The notes beneath the pieces are model-generated. The model made no database searches. It was not told the origin of the DNA and saw only the letters and a program-made list of their open reading frames with translations. Positions 48,327-59,479 of a stretch of 64,000 nt of DNA are shown here, piece after piece. Every line of letters begins with the position of its first letter. The stretch's first letter is position 1. Made by a program: the position numbers and the translations under genes. Source of the DNA: Lactiplantibacillus paraplantarum (GTDB taxonomy: Bacteria; Bacillota; Bacilli; Lactobacillales; Lactobacillaceae); contig NZ_CP032744.1 of assembly GCF_003641145.1 (NCBI RefSeq), positions 806,001 to 870,000 of the forward strand, written 5' to 3'.

Positions 48327-48980
48327 GTGGGTCAAAAAGTAAATCCAACCGGATTACGTGTAGGAATCATTCGCGACTGGGAAGCAAAATGGTACGCTGA
48401 AAAAGATTTTGCTGCCTACTTGAACGAAGATTTACGCATCCGTAAGTATATCGAACAACGACTTGCCGACGCTTCCGTCTCCACCGTTGAAATCGAACGC
48501 GCTGCAAATCGCGTGAACATTTCAATCCATACCGCAAAACCAGGGATGGTTATTGGTAAGGGTGGTTCTGAAGTTGAAGCTCTTCGTAAAGAATTAAACA
48601 ATTTAACTGGTAAGCGAGTACACATCAACATCATCGAAATCAAGAAGCCTGATTTAGATGCTAAATTAGTTGGTGAAAGTATTGCGCGTCAATTGGAAGG
48701 CCGGGTTGCTTTCCGTCGTGCGATGCGTGGTGCCATGCAACGTACAATGCGTTCCGGTGCTAAGGGTATTAAGACACAAGTTGCTGGCCGTTTAAACGGT
48801 GCCGACATGTCTCGTGTTGAAGCATACTCAGATGGTACGGTTCCATTGCATACGCTTCGTGCTGATATCGACTATTCATGGGTCGAAGCACGGACGACTT
48901 ACGGTAAGTTAGGTGTTAAGACCTGGATCTACCGTGGCGAAATCTTGCCAGAAAAGAAATCTGCTAAAGGAGGAAACTAA
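48327..48980 (+). CDS. rpsC: 30S ribosomal protein S3
   Basis: 217 residues; mRNA entry protein with a KH domain ([20 protein letters not shown]). GTG start giving [19 protein letters not shown], after AGGAGG. Two bases separate it from rplP. Confidence 0.98.
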   Translation: MGQKVNPTGLRVGIIRDWEAKWYAEKDFAAYLNEDLRIRKYIEQRLADASVSTVEIERAANRVNISIHTAKPGMVIGKGGSEVEALRKELNNLTGKRVHINIIEIKKPDLDAKLVGESIARQLEGRVAFRRAMRGAMQRTMRSGAKGIKTQVAGRLNGADMSRVEAYSDGTVPLHTLRADIDYSWVEARTTYGKLGVKTWIYRGEILPEKKSAKGGN

Positions 48981-48982
48981 AC

Positions 48983-49417
48983 ATGCTGGTACCTAAACGG
49001 GTTAAGTATCGTCGTGTTCATCGTGGTAAAATGCGCGGTGAAGCTAAAGGCGGTAAAACAGTTGCTTTTGGTGATTACGGTTTACAAACCCTCGAATCAC
49101 ACTGGATCAGCAACCGGCAGATTGAAGCTGCCCGTGTTGCTATGAACCGTTACATGAAGCGTGGCGGTAAGGTATGGATTAAGATTTTCCCTCACAAGTC
49201 CTACACTGAAAAAGGTGTTGGTGTCCGGATGGGTAATGGGAAAGGTACTCCTGCAGGTTGGGTAGCACCAGTTAAACGTAACAAGATTATGTTTGAAGTT
49301 GCTGGTGTTCCAGAAGAAGTTGCACGCGAAGCTTTACGCTTGGCTGGAACTAAATTACCTGTTAAAACTAAGATTGTTAAGCGTGAGGAAGTAGGTGGCG
49401 AATCAGATGAAGGCTAA
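48983..49417 (+). CDS. rplP: 50S ribosomal protein L16
   Basis: 144 residues; tRNA A-site finger region. Conserved [12 protein letters not shown] and the [17 protein letters not shown] loop (evernimicin site region) are intact. Its end overlaps rpmC by 11 bases. Confidence 0.98.
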
Positions 49418-49601
49418 GGAAATTAAAGCATTGTCCACTACTGAAATGCTCGAAAAAGAAAAGTCTTACAAAGACGAACTTTTCAACTTGCGTTTTCAAT
49501 TGGCCACTGGTCAGCTTGAAAACACCGCTCGTTTAAAACAAGTTCGTAAGAACATTGCGCGTATTAAAACTGCGTTGCGTGAACAAGAGTTAAACAAGTA
49601 G
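49407..49601 (+). CDS. rpmC: 50S ribosomal protein L29
   Basis: 64 residues; two-helix protein at the tunnel exit near L23. The start is the ATG at 49407, giving [17 protein letters not shown], after AGGTGG; the GTG at 49395 in the same frame lacks a site. It overlaps rplP by 11 bases, suggesting coupled translation. Confidence 0.96.
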
Positions 49602-49623
49602 AGTATAAAGGAGGCAATCACGA

Positions 49624-49893
49624 ATGAGTGAAGATACTCGTAATAGCCGTAAGGTTATCCAAGGACGCGTTGTTTCTGACAAGATGGACAAAACCATCGT
49701 TGTTATTGTCGAAACTTACAAGAACCATCCGGTATACGGCAAACGTGTTCGTTATTCAAAGAAATTCAAGGCTCATGATGAAAAGAATGAAGCCAAAACT
49801 GGCGATATCGTCAAGATCATGGAAACTCGTCCTCTATCAGCTACTAAGCGTTTCCGCTTAATTGAAGTTGTTCAAAAAGCTGTTATTATCTAG
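49624..49893 (+). CDS. rpsQ: 30S ribosomal protein S17
   Basis: 89 residues; OB-fold primary 16S binder. Conserved [19 protein letters not shown] and [13 protein letters not shown] are seen. ATG after AAAGGAGG. Confidence 0.98.
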   Translation: MSEDTRNSRKVIQGRVVSDKMDKTIVVIVETYKNHPVYGKRVRYSKKFKAHDEKNEAKTGDIVKIMETRPLSATKRFRLIEVVQKAVII

Positions 49894-49935
49894 ATTATTA
49901 GCTGAATAAAATTACATGAAGGGAGGACACTTACT

Positions 49936-50304
49936 GTGATCCAACAAGAAAGTCGTTTAAAAGTTGCTGACAACTCCGGTGCCCGTGAAATCCTTACTAT
50001 TAAGGTATTAGGTGGCTCTGGTCGTAAAACTGCTAACATTGGTGATGTCATTGTTGCTACGGTTAAACAAGCAACACCCGGTGGTGTTGTCAAAGCTCAT
50101 GATGTCGTTAAAGCTGTGATCGTCCGGACTAAGTCTGGTGTTCACCGTGCTGACGGTTCATACATCAAGTTTGATGAAAATGCTGCAGTTATTATTCGTG
50201 ATGACAAAACGCCACAAGGTACTCGTATCTTTGGCCCAGTCGCTCGTGAATTACGTGATAAAGACTTCATGCGTATTGTTTCATTAGCGCCAGAAGTTCT
50301 GTAG
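49936..50304 (+). CDS. rplN: 50S ribosomal protein L14
   Basis: 122 residues; 30S-50S bridge protein. GTG start giving [20 protein letters not shown], after GGGAGGA. Conserved [18 protein letters not shown] region and [11 protein letters not shown] intact. Confidence 0.98.
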
Positions 50305-50337
50305 TCACACACCGTAAATAAGGAGGTGCGCAACCTA

Positions 50338-50649
50338 ATGTTGATTAAAACTGGTGATAAAGTTCGAGTAATCAGCGGTAAGGATCGTGGTCAAGAAGGT
50401 ACTGTTAAAAAGGTTATCTCTGCCAAGAACCGGATCGTTGTTGAAGGTGTTAACAAGATCAAGAAACACCAAAAACCTACGAACGTTAACCCACAAGGCG
50501 GTATCGTGGACATCGAAGCACCAATCGATGCTTCTAACGTTATGTACCTTGACCCATCAACCAACGAACCTACACGTTTAGGTGTTCGTCGTGAAGATGG
50601 CAAGCGTGTCCGTTACGCTAAAAAGTCTGGTAAAGACTTAGAAAACTAA
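50338..50649 (+). CDS. rplX: 50S ribosomal protein L24
   Basis: 103 residues with KOW motif ([20 protein letters not shown]); early-assembly protein. The start is the ATG at 50338 after AAGGAGGTG; the GTG at 50326 is part of the ribosome site itself. Confidence 0.97.
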   Translation: MLIKTGDKVRVISGKDRGQEGTVKKVISAKNRIVVEGVNKIKKHQKPTNVNPQGGIVDIEAPIDASNVMYLDPSTNEPTRLGVRREDGKRVRYAKKSGKDLEN

Positions 50650-50677
50650 GACTGACTGAAAGGAGGAAGCAAGTTTC

Positions 50678-51220
50678 ATGGAAAACCGTTTAAAAGCTCA
50701 ATATGAAAAAGAAATCGTCCCAGCATTAGTTGACAAGTTCAATTACACTTCAGTAATGCAAGTGCCAAAGCTGGCGAAAATCGTTTTGAACATGGGTGTT
50801 GGTGATGCAGTTACCAACGCTAAAAACTTAGACGAAGCAGTTGAAGAATTAACTTTGATCTCCGGTCAAAAACCATTGGTTACCCGGGCAAAGAAGTCTA
50901 TCGCTGGTTTCCGTCTTCGTGAAGGTATGGCAATTGGTGCCAAGGTTGACTTACGTGGCGAACGTATGTATGACTTCTTGGACAAGTTGATCAATGTTTC
51001 ATTACCACGTGTTCGTGACTTCCATGGTGTAAGTACTCGTTCATTTGATGGTCGCGGTAACTACACATTGGGTGTCCGTGAACAATTGATCTTCCCAGAA
51101 ATCAACTATGATAATGTTAACCGTGTTCGCGGTTTAGACATTGTAATCGTTACGACAGCTGATAGTGATGAAGAATCACGTGAGTTGTTAACTCAATTTG
51201 GCATGCCATTTGCTAAATAA
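50678..51220 (+). CDS. rplE: 50S ribosomal protein L5
   Basis: 180 residues; central protuberance 5S rRNA binder. Conserved [16 protein letters not shown] and [26 protein letters not shown] after GGAGG. Confidence 0.98.
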   Translation: MENRLKAQYEKEIVPALVDKFNYTSVMQVPKLAKIVLNMGVGDAVTNAKNLDEAVEELTLISGQKPLVTRAKKSIAGFRLREGMAIGAKVDLRGERMYDFLDKLINVSLPRVRDFHGVSTRSFDGRGNYTLGVREQLIFPEINYDNVNRVRGLDIVIVTTADSDEESRELLTQFGMPFAK

Positions 51221-51240
51221 CCGAAGGGGGTTAATCGAAG

Positions 51241-51426
51241 TTGGCTAAAAAATCACAAATTGCTAAACAAAAACGTGGTGCAAAGTTTAACGTACAAAAC
51301 TACACCCGTTGTGAACGTTGTGGTCGTCCACATTCAGTTTACCGTAAATTCCACTTGTGCCGTATCTGCTTACGCGACCTGGCCCACAAAGGTCAAATCC
51401 CTGGTATGAAAAAGGCCAGCTGGTAA
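51241..51426 (+). CDS. rpsN: 30S ribosomal protein S14, zinc type (S14Z)
   Basis: 61-residue short form with zinc ribbon: CERC (about 24-27) and CRIC (about 40-43). TTG start after AAGGGGG. The short C+ form is the ancestral Firmicute version; many lactobacilli also carry a longer zinc-free S14 elsewhere for zinc limitation, not visible here. Confidence 0.96.
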   Translation: MAKKSQIAKQKRGAKFNVQNYTRCERCGRPHSVYRKFHLCRICLRDLAHKGQIPGMKKASW

Positions 51427-51459
51427 AAACAAACCCAAGTTAAAGGAGGTTAAACTTTC

Positions 51460-51855
51460 ATGATGACTGATCCAATCGCAGATTTCTTGACTCGTATCCG
51501 TAACGCTAACATGGTACGCCACGATTCACTAGAAGTTCCTGCATCAAAAATCAAACGCAACATTGCTGAAATTTTAAAGAATGAAGGTTTTGTTCGCGAC
51601 GTTGAATACATCGATGATGACAAACAGGGCATCATCCGCGTCTTCTTGAAGTATGGTAAGGACAACGAACGTGTAATCAGTGGCTTGAAGCGTATTTCAA
51701 AGCCAGGTTTACGTTCATATGTCAAAGCTGATGCTGTTCCTAAGGTTTTAAACGGCTTAGGAATTGCTATCATCTCAACTTCAGAAGGTGTCATTACTGA
51801 TAAAGAAGCTCGCGCCAAGAAGCTTGGTGGCGAAGTATTAGCTTACGTTTGGTAA
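51460..51855 (+). CDS. rpsH: 30S ribosomal protein S8
   Basis: 131 residues; 16S central-domain binder and in other bacteria the repressor of the spc operon. Conserved [16 protein letters not shown] and [26 protein letters not shown]. Two consecutive ATGs; the first is used, the second would shorten it by one residue. AAAGGAGG upstream. Confidence 0.98.
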
Positions 51856-51884
51856 TCATTAATTAAGACGGGAGGTGCAAGTAA

Positions 51885-52421
51885 GTGAGTCGTATTGGTT
51901 ATAAAGTAATTGAACTACCTGCTGGGGTAGAAGTATCACAAGCTGGTGAAGTCGTTACGGTTAAGGGTCCTAAGGGGACTTTAACGCGTAACATCGCCAG
52001 TGATATTACGATGACGGTTGAAGGCAACGAAGTTAAATTCACTCGTCCATCTGATGACTATAAGATGAAGGCATTACACGGTACTACCCGTGCAAATGTT
52101 AACAACATGGTTGAAGGGGTTACTAAAGGCTTTACTAAGAACCTTCAATTGGTCGGTGTTGGTTACCGTGCCCAATTGCAAGGTAAGAAGTTAGTATTAA
52201 GCGTTGGTTACTCACACCCTGTTGAATTCGCAACGCCTGAAGGCTTAACAGTTGAAGTTCCTGATAACACACATATCAATATCTCTGGTATTGGTAAGCA
52301 AGCTGTCGGTGACTTTGCTGCCGAAGTTCGGGCCGTTCGTTCACCTGAACCTTACAAAGGTAAAGGGATTCGTTACGTCGATGAATATGTTCGTCGTAAG
52401 GAAGGTAAGACTGGTAAATAA
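51885..52421 (+). CDS. rplF: 50S ribosomal protein L6
   Basis: 178 residues; near the GTPase centre. GTG start giving [17 protein letters not shown], after GGGAGGTG. C-terminal [27 protein letters not shown] is typical. Confidence 0.98.
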   Translation: MSRIGYKVIELPAGVEVSQAGEVVTVKGPKGTLTRNIASDITMTVEGNEVKFTRPSDDYKMKALHGTTRANVNNMVEGVTKGFTKNLQLVGVGYRAQLQGKKLVLSVGYSHPVEFATPEGLTVEVPDNTHINISGIGKQAVGDFAAEVRAVRSPEPYKGKGIRYVDEYVRRKEGKTGK

Positions 52422-52464
52422 TGCAGCGTAAAGCTGTCCATACTAATATATAGAGGTGACTATT

Positions 52465-52821
52465 GTGATTTCCAAACCAGATAAAAACAAAACACGTCAA
52501 CGTCGTCACGCACGTGTTCGCGGTAAGATTTCTGGGACTGCTGAGCGCCCACGCTTAAATGTTTATCGTTCAAACAAAAACATCTACGCTCAAGTTATTG
52601 ATGATGTAGAGGGTGTAACGCTCGCAAGTGCCTCAACTTTAGATAGCGAAGTTAAAGGTAACAACAAGACTGAAAAGGCTGCATCTGTCGGTGAAGTTGT
52701 TGCTAAACGCGCTGCTGAAAAGAAGATCGCTGACGTCGTTTTCGATCGTGGCGGTTACTTATATCATGGTCGGGTTCAAGCCTTGGCTGAAGCCGCTCGT
52801 GAAAACGGACTTAAATTCTAA
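52465..52821 (+). CDS. rplR: 50S ribosomal protein L18
   Basis: 118 residues; 5S rRNA binder. The start is the GTG at 52465 ([21 protein letters not shown]), eight bases after the AGAGGTGA; an earlier GTG at 52456 is inside that site. C-terminal [26 protein letters not shown] is canonical. Confidence 0.97.
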   Translation: MISKPDKNKTRQRRHARVRGKISGTAERPRLNVYRSNKNIYAQVIDDVEGVTLASASTLDSEVKGNNKTEKAASVGEVVAKRAAEKKIADVVFDRGGYLYHGRVQALAEAARENGLKF

Positions 52822-52841
52822 CAAAGGAGGAATAATACCAT

Positions 52842-53342
52842 ATGACTTTCATTGATCCATCAAAATTAGATCTTGACGATAATGTTGTTGCCATTAACCG
52901 GATTACCAAAGTTGTTAAAGGTGGTCGTCGCCTACGTTTTGCTGCATTAGTAATCGTTGGGGACCACAAGGGACACGTTGGTTTCGGTACTGGTAAGGCT
53001 CAAGAAGTTCCAGAAGCAATTCGGAAAGCTTCCGAAGCTGCTAAGAAGAACTTGATCACTGTACCAATGGTTGGTACCACCATTCCTCATGAAGCACTTG
53101 GTGTTTACGGTGGTGGCCGCATCATGCTTAAGCCTGCCGTTGAAGGTTCTGGTGTTGCCGCTGGTGGCGCCGTTCGTGCCGTCATGGAATTAGCCGGTGT
53201 GGATGATGTTACTAGTAAACGATTAGGCTCAAACACGCCAGTTAACGTTGTTCGTGCAACGTTTGAAGGCTTAAAGAGCTTAAAGACTGCTGAACAAGTC
53301 GCTGCTTTACGTGGCGTTTCAGCCGAACATTTAGCTGAATAG
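52842..53342 (+). CDS. rpsE: 30S ribosomal protein S5
   Basis: 166 residues; decoding accuracy protein. Spectinomycin loop region [22 protein letters not shown] (here [18 protein letters not shown]) is wild type. ATG after AAAGGAGG. Confidence 0.98.
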   Translation: MTFIDPSKLDLDDNVVAINRITKVVKGGRRLRFAALVIVGDHKGHVGFGTGKAQEVPEAIRKASEAAKKNLITVPMVGTTIPHEALGVYGGGRIMLKPAVEGSGVAAGGAVRAVMELAGVDDVTSKRLGSNTPVNVVRATFEGLKSLKTAEQVAALRGVSAEHLAE

Positions 53343-53356
53343 GGAGGACAAACAAC

Positions 53357-53539
53357 ATGGCTCAATTAAAGATCACTTTAGTACGCAGTGCTGCTCACCG
53401 TCTTCCTAAGCAACGTAAAATCGTTAAGGAATTAGGTTTGGGTCGGATTAATAGTTCCGTTGTTAAACCTGATGACGCAGCTACTCGCGGTCAAATTTTC
53501 CACATCGCACACTTAGTCGATGTCGAAATCATCAAGTAA
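53357..53539 (+). CDS. rpmD: 50S ribosomal protein L30
   Basis: 60 residues; [31 protein letters not shown] is the standard L30 fold. ATG after GGGAGGA, 14 bases behind rpsE. Confidence 0.97.
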   Translation: MAQLKITLVRSAAHRLPKQRKIVKELGLGRINSSVVKPDDAATRGQIFHIAHLVDVEIIK

Positions 53540-53570
53540 TTCAAATTTTCAAAGAGGAGGTGCCTACTAA

Positions 53571-54002
53571 ATGAAGTTACATGAATTAACACCTAGTGAA
53601 GGTTCACGTTTTTCACGTCGTCGTATTGGTCGTGGTGACTCAAGTGGCCAAGGTAAGACTTCTGGTCGTGGCCAAAAAGGTCAAAAGGCGCGTGGTAAAG
53701 TTCGTGTCGGTTTCGAAGGTGGCCAAATGCCATTGTACCGTCGGATTCCTAAACGTGGATTTACTAACATCAACCGTAAAGAATATGCGGTTGTTAACCT
53801 TGACGGCTTAAACCGTTTTGATGATGGTGCCGAAGTTACACCAGAATCATTAAAGGAAGCTGGCTTAGTTAAGAAGAGTTCTGCTGTTAAAGTTCTTGGT
53901 AATGGTAAACTCAACAAAAAGTTAACAGTTAAGGCAAGCAAGTTCTCTGCAACGGCGGTTGCAGCTATTGAAGCTGCTGGCGGTAAAACTGAGGTGATCT
54001 AA
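53571..54002 (+). CDS. rplO: 50S ribosomal protein L15
   Basis: 143 residues. Typical [22 protein letters not shown] and glycine-rich [16 protein letters not shown], then [21 protein letters not shown] after GAGGAGG. Its 3' end contains the ribosome site for secY. Confidence 0.98.
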   Translation: MKLHELTPSEGSRFSRRRIGRGDSSGQGKTSGRGQKGQKARGKVRVGFEGGQMPLYRRIPKRGFTNINRKEYAVVNLDGLNRFDDGAEVTPESLKEAGLVKKSSAVKVLGNGKLNKKLTVKASKFSATAVAAIEAAGGKTEVI

Positions 54003-54003
54003 T

Positions 54004-55299
54004 TTGCTGACTACCATGAAGAACGCTCTCAAAGTAAAGGATATTAGGAATAAACTTCTGTTCACGTTGGGCGTTTTGATTGTATTTCGTCTTGGCTCTT
54101 ATATCACAGTTCCTGGAGTTAATGCACAAGCGCTTCAGTCGGTGGCATCTTCAGGGCTGATAAGTATGTTGAATACATTCAGTGGTGGCGGTTTAACAAA
54201 TTATTCCATCCTTGCTATGGGGGTATCCCCTTACATTACTGCACAAATCATCGTTCAATTGTTACAAATGGACATTGTTCCTAAGTTTGTTGAATGGGGC
54301 AAACAAGGTGAGGTTGGTCGACGTAAGCTTAATCAAGCGACACGTTGGTTAACGATTGTCTTAGCCTTTGTTCAGTCGATTGGGATCACAGCTGGGTTTA
54401 ACTCTTTGAGTCAACTTAAGCTGGTCAATGATCCAAGTATTTCGACATACCTGACCATCGGGGTTATCCTGACTGGTGGGGCTATGCTCACTACTTGGAT
54501 GGGTGATATGATTACGGATCGTGGGATTGGTAATGGGGTTTCCATTATTATCTTTGCCGGGATTATTGCCCGGATGCCAACATCGATTTATCAGATTTAT
54601 CAAGAACAGTTCGTCAATGTTTCACAGAGCGACTGGTGGAAGAGTGGATTGTTTGTTGTCGGGTTAGCTCTGCTTGTGATTATCATCGTTATGTTTGTAA
54701 CGTGGGTCGAACAAGCTAATGACCGGATTCCAATTCAATATACTCGCCGTGCAGCTGGTGCACCTGACAGTAGTTACCTACCATTGAAGGTGAATGTTGC
54801 CGGGGTTATTCCTGTTATTTTCGCGAGTTCCTTCATTGCAACGCCCCAAACGATTTTGCTAGGTTTTCAAGCCAGTCATGGTGATGAAACATGGTATACC
54901 GTTTTGAGTAATATCTTTAATATGCAGTCGACAACTGGTGCGATTCTCTATACCGTTCTAATTGTGCTTTTCACTTTCTTCTATGCGTTTGTTCAGGTTA
55001 ATCCTGAAAAACTCTCCAAGAATCTGCAAAAGCAAGGCAGTTATATTCCTGGCGTTTGGCCAGGTAAGGACACTCAAGATTGGGTTTCAAAATTGTTAAT
55101 GCGGTTAAGTACAGTCGGTGCCCTTTACCTAGGGTTGATTTCATTAATTCCATTATTAGCTTCTGATATTTGGGGTTTGGATGAATCCATTGGTTTAGGT
55201 GGGACGAGTTTACTGATCGTTGTCGGGGTTGCCCTTGAAACAATTCGTCAAATTAAAGGATTGATGATGAAACGTGACTATGTCGGTTTTATTCGTTAA
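54004..55299 (+). CDS. secY: Preprotein translocase subunit SecY
   Basis: 431-residue core channel of the Sec translocon with ten membrane helices. Plug region after helix 1 (LISMLNTFSGGGL), SWMGDMITDRGIGNG-like motif in helix 4-5 (TTWMGDMITDRGIGNGVSI) and cytoplasmic loop QANDRIPIQYTRRA are seen. TTG at 54004 lies seven bases after GAGGTG inside rplO; the ATG at 54016 is an alternative. One base separates it from rplO. Confidence 0.97.
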   Translation: MLTTMKNALKVKDIRNKLLFTLGVLIVFRLGSYITVPGVNAQALQSVASSGLISMLNTFSGGGLTNYSILAMGVSPYITAQIIVQLLQMDIVPKFVEWGKQGEVGRRKLNQATRWLTIVLAFVQSIGITAGFNSLSQLKLVNDPSISTYLTIGVILTGGAMLTTWMGDMITDRGIGNGVSIIIFAGIIARMPTSIYQIYQEQFVNVSQSDWWKSGLFVVGLALLVIIIVMFVTWVEQANDRIPIQYTRRAAGAPDSSYLPLKVNVAGVIPVIFASSFIATPQTILLGFQASHGDETWYTVLSNIFNMQSTTGAILYTVLIVLFTFFYAFVQVNPEKLSKNLQKQGSYIPGVWPGKDTQDWVSKLLMRLSTVGALYLGLISLIPLLASDIWGLDESIGLGGTSLLIVVGVALETIRQIKGLMMKRDYVGFIR

Positions 55300-55353
55300 T
55301 CAGCGAATGTGTTGGGGAGACTCAACACATTTGTGCATTCAGGAGGAAAAAAC

Positions 55354-56013
55354 ATGTCAACAATGAACCTGATTTTAATGGGATTACCGGGTGCCGGTAA
55401 GGGTACTCAAGCTCAGAAGATTCTCGAAGATTTTGATATTCCACATATCTCAACGGGGGACATTTTCCGAGCTGCCATTAAGAACGAAACAGCAATGGGC
55501 TTGGAAGCCAAAAAGTATATTGATGCGGGGAACTTGGTTCCGGACGAAGTCACTAATGGCATCGTTCGCGATCGGTTAGCCGAAGCGGATACAAAAAATG
55601 GCTTCTTATTAGATGGTTACCCACGTAACATCGATCAAGCGCATGCTTTGAAACAAATCGGTGAAGAACTCAACAAACCACTCGATGGTGTTATCAACAT
55701 TCACGTTGAACCAGCGGTGTTAGTTGAACGGCTTTCCGGTCGGTTTATTTGCCGGACTTGTGGCGCAACTTACCATAAGTTGTACAACAAGCCTAAGGTA
55801 GAAGGAACCTGTGATGTATGTGGCGGTCATGATTTCTATCAACGGGATGATGACAAGCCTGAGACCGTTAAGAATCGGTTGGACGTGAACATTAAGTTGA
55901 ACACCCCATTAATTGATTATTACGGTCAAGAAAAGTTACTCTACAATGTTGACGGTGATCGCGACATTGATGATGTCTACAAAGATATCAAGAAGATTCT
56001 TGATAACCTTTAA
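55354..56013 (+). CDS. adk: Adenylate kinase
   Basis: 219 residues; interconverts ATP, AMP and ADP. P-loop [10 protein letters not shown] at about 9-18, AMP-binding STGDIFR, and the long LID with a four-cysteine zinc site (CRTC and CDVC) typical of Gram-positives. The start is the ATG at 55354 after AGGAGG; the frame from 55309 reaches into the secY-adk gap without a site. Confidence 0.98.
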   Translation: MSTMNLILMGLPGAGKGTQAQKILEDFDIPHISTGDIFRAAIKNETAMGLEAKKYIDAGNLVPDEVTNGIVRDRLAEADTKNGFLLDGYPRNIDQAHALKQIGEELNKPLDGVINIHVEPAVLVERLSGRFICRTCGATYHKLYNKPKVEGTCDVCGGHDFYQRDDDKPETVKNRLDVNIKLNTPLIDYYGQEKLLYNVDGDRDIDDVYKDIKKILDNL

Positions 56014-56187
56014 AACGGGGTTCCTTGAACGCCGGCGTTTGCTTTTCAAATGCCGTTGTGATAAACTTATTCAGGTTTAGCCGTTGACTGATTTAATATT
56101 TTCTTAATGTTATGATTAGACAATGACTGGTTCATTAACGGACCAAAACGTGGTAGCACGGAATCTGATAATAAGGAGGGACAGTAC

Positions 56188-56406
56188 TTGGCAAAGGAAG
56201 ACGTCATCGAAATTCAAGGCACCATTAAAGAAACATTGCCGAATGCAATGTTTAAGGTTGAACTTGAAAACGGCGCTGAAATCTTGGCACACGTGTCAGG
56301 TAAAATTCGGATGCATTACATTCGAATCTTACCTGGTGATAAGGTTACAGTTGAAATGTCACCTTATGATTTAACTAAGGGCCGCATTACCTACCGTTTC
56401 AAGTAG
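56188..56406 (+). CDS. infA: Translation initiation factor IF-1
   Basis: 72-residue OB-fold protein that blocks the A site during initiation. TTG start after AAGGAGGG. Sequence [20 protein letters not shown] is canonical. The 174-base gap after adk is the widest in the spc-alpha part, so a secondary promoter may lie there. Confidence 0.97.
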   Translation: MAKEDVIEIQGTIKETLPNAMFKVELENGAEILAHVSGKIRMHYIRILPGDKVTVEMSPYDLTKGRITYRFK

Positions 56407-56442
56407 GTTCGGTCTACGTACCTTATAGGAGGTAAAAAACTC

Positions 56443-56562
56443 ATGAAAGTAAGACCATCTGTAAAGCCGATGTGCGAACACTGCAAAGTTATTCGTCGTA
56501 AAGGCCGCGTGATGATTATCTGCTCTGCTAATCCAAAGCATAAGCAACGCCAAGGTAAATAA
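56443..56562 (+). CDS. rpmJ: 50S ribosomal protein L36, zinc type
   Basis: 39 residues, with the zinc ligands Cys11, Cys14, Cys27 and His33 ([10 protein letters not shown]... [12 protein letters not shown]). ATG after AGGAGG, between infA and rpsM. Too short for most gene finders but unambiguous. Confidence 0.98.
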   Translation: MKVRPSVKPMCEHCKVIRRKGRVMIICSANPKHKQRQGK

Positions 56563-56589
56563 TTTAACTAAGTTGGAGGTGAAATATTA

Positions 56590-56955
56590 ATGGCTCGTAT
56601 TGAAGGGATTGACTTACCACGTGACAAGCGTATTGTCATTGGTTTGACTTATATCTACGGTATCGGTAATACTTCTGCACAGAAGATCCTTGCTGAAGCC
56701 GGTGTTTCAGAAGACGTTCGTGTACGTGATTTAACTCCTGACCAGGAAGATAAAATCCGTGCCGTTGTCGATGGCTACAAAACTGAAGGTGACTTACGTC
56801 GTGAAGTCAGCTTAAACATCAAGTTATTGCAAGAAATCGGTTCATACCGTGGCATGCGTCATCGTCGTGGGTTACCAGTTCGTGGTCAACACACGAAGAA
56901 CAATGCTCGTACTCGTAAGGGTAAAAAGGTCAGCATCGCTGGACGTAAAAAATAA
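56590..56955 (+). CDS. rpsM: 30S ribosomal protein S13
   Basis: 121 residues; 30S head protein contacting the P-site tRNA and bridge B1. [26 protein letters not shown] and C-terminal [19 protein letters not shown] are canonical. ATG after GGAGGTG. Confidence 0.98.
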   Translation: MARIEGIDLPRDKRIVIGLTYIYGIGNTSAQKILAEAGVSEDVRVRDLTPDQEDKIRAVVDGYKTEGDLRREVSLNIKLLQEIGSYRGMRHRRGLPVRGQHTKNNARTRKGKKVSIAGRKK

Positions 56956-56979
56956 TTATAAAGGAGGTTTTCGAATTTT

Positions 56980-57369
56980 ATGGCAACTAGAAAGACAACC
57001 CGTCGTCGTCGGGTAAAGAAGAACATTGAATCTGGTGTGGCTCACATCCATTCAACGTTCAACAACACACTTGTTATGATCACTGACATGCAAGGGAACG
57101 CCATTGCATGGTCATCAGCTGGTTCATTAGGTTTCAAAGGTAGTCGTAAGTCAACACCTTTTGCTGCCCAAATGGCTGCAGAAGCTGCTGCTAAGGCATC
57201 AATGGAACATGGCATGAAGACTGTTGAAGTCGCTGTTAAAGGCCCTGGTTCAGGTCGTGAAGCCGCTATCCGTGCTTTACAAGCTACTGGTTTGGAAGTT
57301 AGCGCAATTCGCGATGTTACACCAGTGCCTCACAATGGTTCTCGTCCTCCAAAGCGTCGTCGTGTTTAA
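56980..57369 (+). CDS. rpsK: 30S ribosomal protein S11
   Basis: 129 residues; 30S platform. Conserved [22 protein letters not shown] and C-terminal [21 protein letters not shown] after AAAGGAGG. Confidence 0.98.
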   Translation: MATRKTTRRRRVKKNIESGVAHIHSTFNNTLVMITDMQGNAIAWSSAGSLGFKGSRKSTPFAAQMAAEAAAKASMEHGMKTVEVAVKGPGSGREAAIRALQATGLEVSAIRDVTPVPHNGSRPPKRRRV

Positions 57370-57455
57370 TCTGTGACGTTCATTTTGAGGGCAAACTTCA
57401 TTTTGTACGCACAACTACTAAACACCACGCGTTTTGAAAGGGGTAAAAGATAAGA

Positions 57456-58400
57456 ATGATTGAATTTGAAAAACCTAACATTCATAAAATTGATGAAAAC
57501 GACAACTATGGTAAGTTTGTTGTAGAACCGCTTGAACGCGGTTATGGTACAACTTTAGGGAATTCACTTCGTCGGATTCTTCTTTCTTCTTTACCTGGCG
57601 CTGCTGTTACTAGTATTCAAATTGATGGTGTTCTTCATGAATTTTCAACGATTGAAGGCGTAACGGAAGATGTTACGGCAATTATCTTGAATGTGAAGAA
57701 GATTGCACTTAAATTGGAATCAGACGAAACTAAGACGTTGGAAATCGACGTTAAGGGACCTGCGAACGTTACTGCCGGTGATATCATTGGCGATGCGGAC
57801 GTAGAAGTCTTGAATCCAGACTTGCCAATTTGTACGGTAGCAGACGGGGCACACTTCCATATGCGTATGACCGCAAATACTGGTCGTGGTTATGTTTCCG
57901 CTGAGGATAACAAACATCGTGAAGATGACATGCCAATTGGCGTTTTAGCTGTTGATTCATTGTATTCTCCAATCGAACGTGTCAACTATCAAGTTGAAAA
58001 TACGCGGGTTGGTCAACGTGATGATTTCGATAAGTTAACCTTAGACGTTTGGACAAATGGTTCAATCACTCCAAGTGAAGCCATTAGTCTATCAGCCAAA
58101 ATCCTGACTGATCACCTTTCAATCTTCGTAAATCTCACTGATGAAGCTAAAAACACTGATGTGATGGTCGAGAAGGAAGAAACGCATAAGGAAAAGATGT
58201 TAGAAATGACGATTGAAGAGTTAGATCTCTCCGTCCGTTCATACAATTGCTTGAAACGTGCTGGTATCAACACGGTCCAAGAATTAACTAACAAAACTGA
58301 AGCTGATATGATGAAGGTTCGCAACCTTGGACGCAAGTCACTTGAGGAAGTTAAAGCAAAATTAGCTGACCTTGGGTTATCATTACGCAAAGAAGACTAA
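57456..58400 (+). CDS. rpoA: RNA polymerase alpha subunit
   Basis: 314 residues. N-terminal domain for dimerisation ([26 protein letters not shown], about 30-55) and C-terminal helix-hairpin-helix domain (about 245-314; [43 protein letters not shown]) that contacts UP elements and activators. ATG after AAAGGGG. Completes, with rpoB and rpoC in this window, the polymerase core. Confidence 0.98.
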   Translation: MIEFEKPNIHKIDENDNYGKFVVEPLERGYGTTLGNSLRRILLSSLPGAAVTSIQIDGVLHEFSTIEGVTEDVTAIILNVKKIALKLESDETKTLEIDVKGPANVTAGDIIGDADVEVLNPDLPICTVADGAHFHMRMTANTGRGYVSAEDNKHREDDMPIGVLAVDSLYSPIERVNYQVENTRVGQRDDFDKLTLDVWTNGSITPSEAISLSAKILTDHLSIFVNLTDEAKNTDVMVEKEETHKEKMLEMTIEELDLSVRSYNCLKRAGINTVQELTNKTEADMMKVRNLGRKSLEEVKAKLADLGLSLRKED

Positions 58401-58421
58401 TACAAGGGAGGATATCCGTTC

Positions 58422-58805
58422 ATGAGTTACCGTAAATTACAACGTACAAGTTCACAACGTCGTGCATTATTACGCGATTTGACAACGTCATTGATCGTTA
58501 ACGGCAAGATCGAAACGACTGAAGCCCGTGCTAAGGAAGTTCGTTCAACTGCTGACAAAATGATTTCTTTGGCCAAGAAGGGTGATTTAAGTGCCCGTCG
58601 TAAGGCTGCCGCATTCATGCGGGACGTCGTTGCCGATGTCAAGGAAGATGGCGACAACGTGGCTGTACAAACTGCATTGCAAAAGCTATTTAGTGACTTA
58701 GGTCCTCAATATGCTGACCGCAATGGTGGTTACACACGAATTTACAAGACAATGCCTCGTCGTGGCGACGGTGCACAAATGGTTGTCTTGGAACTCGTTG
58801 ACTAG
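58422..58805 (+). CDS. rplQ: 50S ribosomal protein L17
   Basis: 127 residues; tunnel-exit protein. [24 protein letters not shown] start is canonical and C-terminus normal. Last gene of the S10-spc-alpha cluster, with the terminator at 58953. Confidence 0.98.
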   Translation: MSYRKLQRTSSQRRALLRDLTTSLIVNGKIETTEARAKEVRSTADKMISLAKKGDLSARRKAAAFMRDVVADVKEDGDNVAVQTALQKLFSDLGPQYADRNGGYTRIYKTMPRRGDGAQMVVLELVD

Positions 58806-58952
58806 TTAAAATTGTTTTACGGATCACTGGGACTGATGATTGACGGGCGCTATGATGGTGGTTACTAGCAAAATAGTAACTAAGTCTAGTTCGGAAGTTA
58901 TTTATGGTTAGACATAGATGGCATATCGCAGTTCTAAGTGATTTTTTTTGCG

Positions 58953-58996
58953 AAGACCGTTAGCTTGGGTAGATACCTGAGCTAGCGGTCTTTTTT
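58953..58996 (+). terminator. Terminator of the ribosomal protein cluster
   Basis: AAGACCGTTAGCT pairs with AGCTAGCGGTCTT, followed by T6, about 150 bases past rplQ. Confidence 0.9.
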
Positions 58997-59305
58997 ATGG
59001 TTCTAAAAGAAGTCGTTGTTGGTGATTAATGGCAAACTTGATTACTGCTTGCACTGTTGCAATCTGCCTGTCAGTGGAATGAGCAAAGGTTACGTGCGAG
59101 TAACGCTTCGTTAGGTGCTTTTAAAACCACATGACAGCAGCACATCAAAGTGATGTGACTGTTTGTGAAAAATAATCATTTTTGTGGTTAATCGGTTGGC
59201 CGGCCCGAAACTTGCTGGAAGTCACTTGGAGCGCCGTTATAACGGTGTTTTTGTCAATTAATTACGGGGAGATGTTACTTGGAGCTGGTCGACTTTGTTA
59301 AGTGT
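58997..59305. other. Intergenic gap
   Basis: No gene or recognised element; lies between the ribosomal cluster and the surface protein. Confidence 0.3.
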
Positions 59306-59385
59306 GTTTACAATTAGGTTTATCTGTTTTAAAATAAACTTAATTGTAAACGGGTACATACGCTGTTTATACATAATGTGTACCC
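59306..59385. repeat. Two adjacent inverted repeats upstream of surface protein gene
   Basis: First: arms 59306-59323 and 59334-59351, 17 of 18 bases complementary (GTTTACAATTA...). Second starts at the next base: GGGTACA (59352-59358) and TGTACCC (59379-59385). Neither has a terminator T-tract. About 95 bases before the surface-protein start, so operators or mRNA structures are possible. Confidence 0.7.
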
Positions 59386-59479
59386 TAAAACTTACCTAAT
59401 CAGTTAATGTTCATCATTGCGCAAAGTGGATGACACCTACTGGGGCGGTATTAAATGTAGGGTAAAGGGGTATGCGGTT

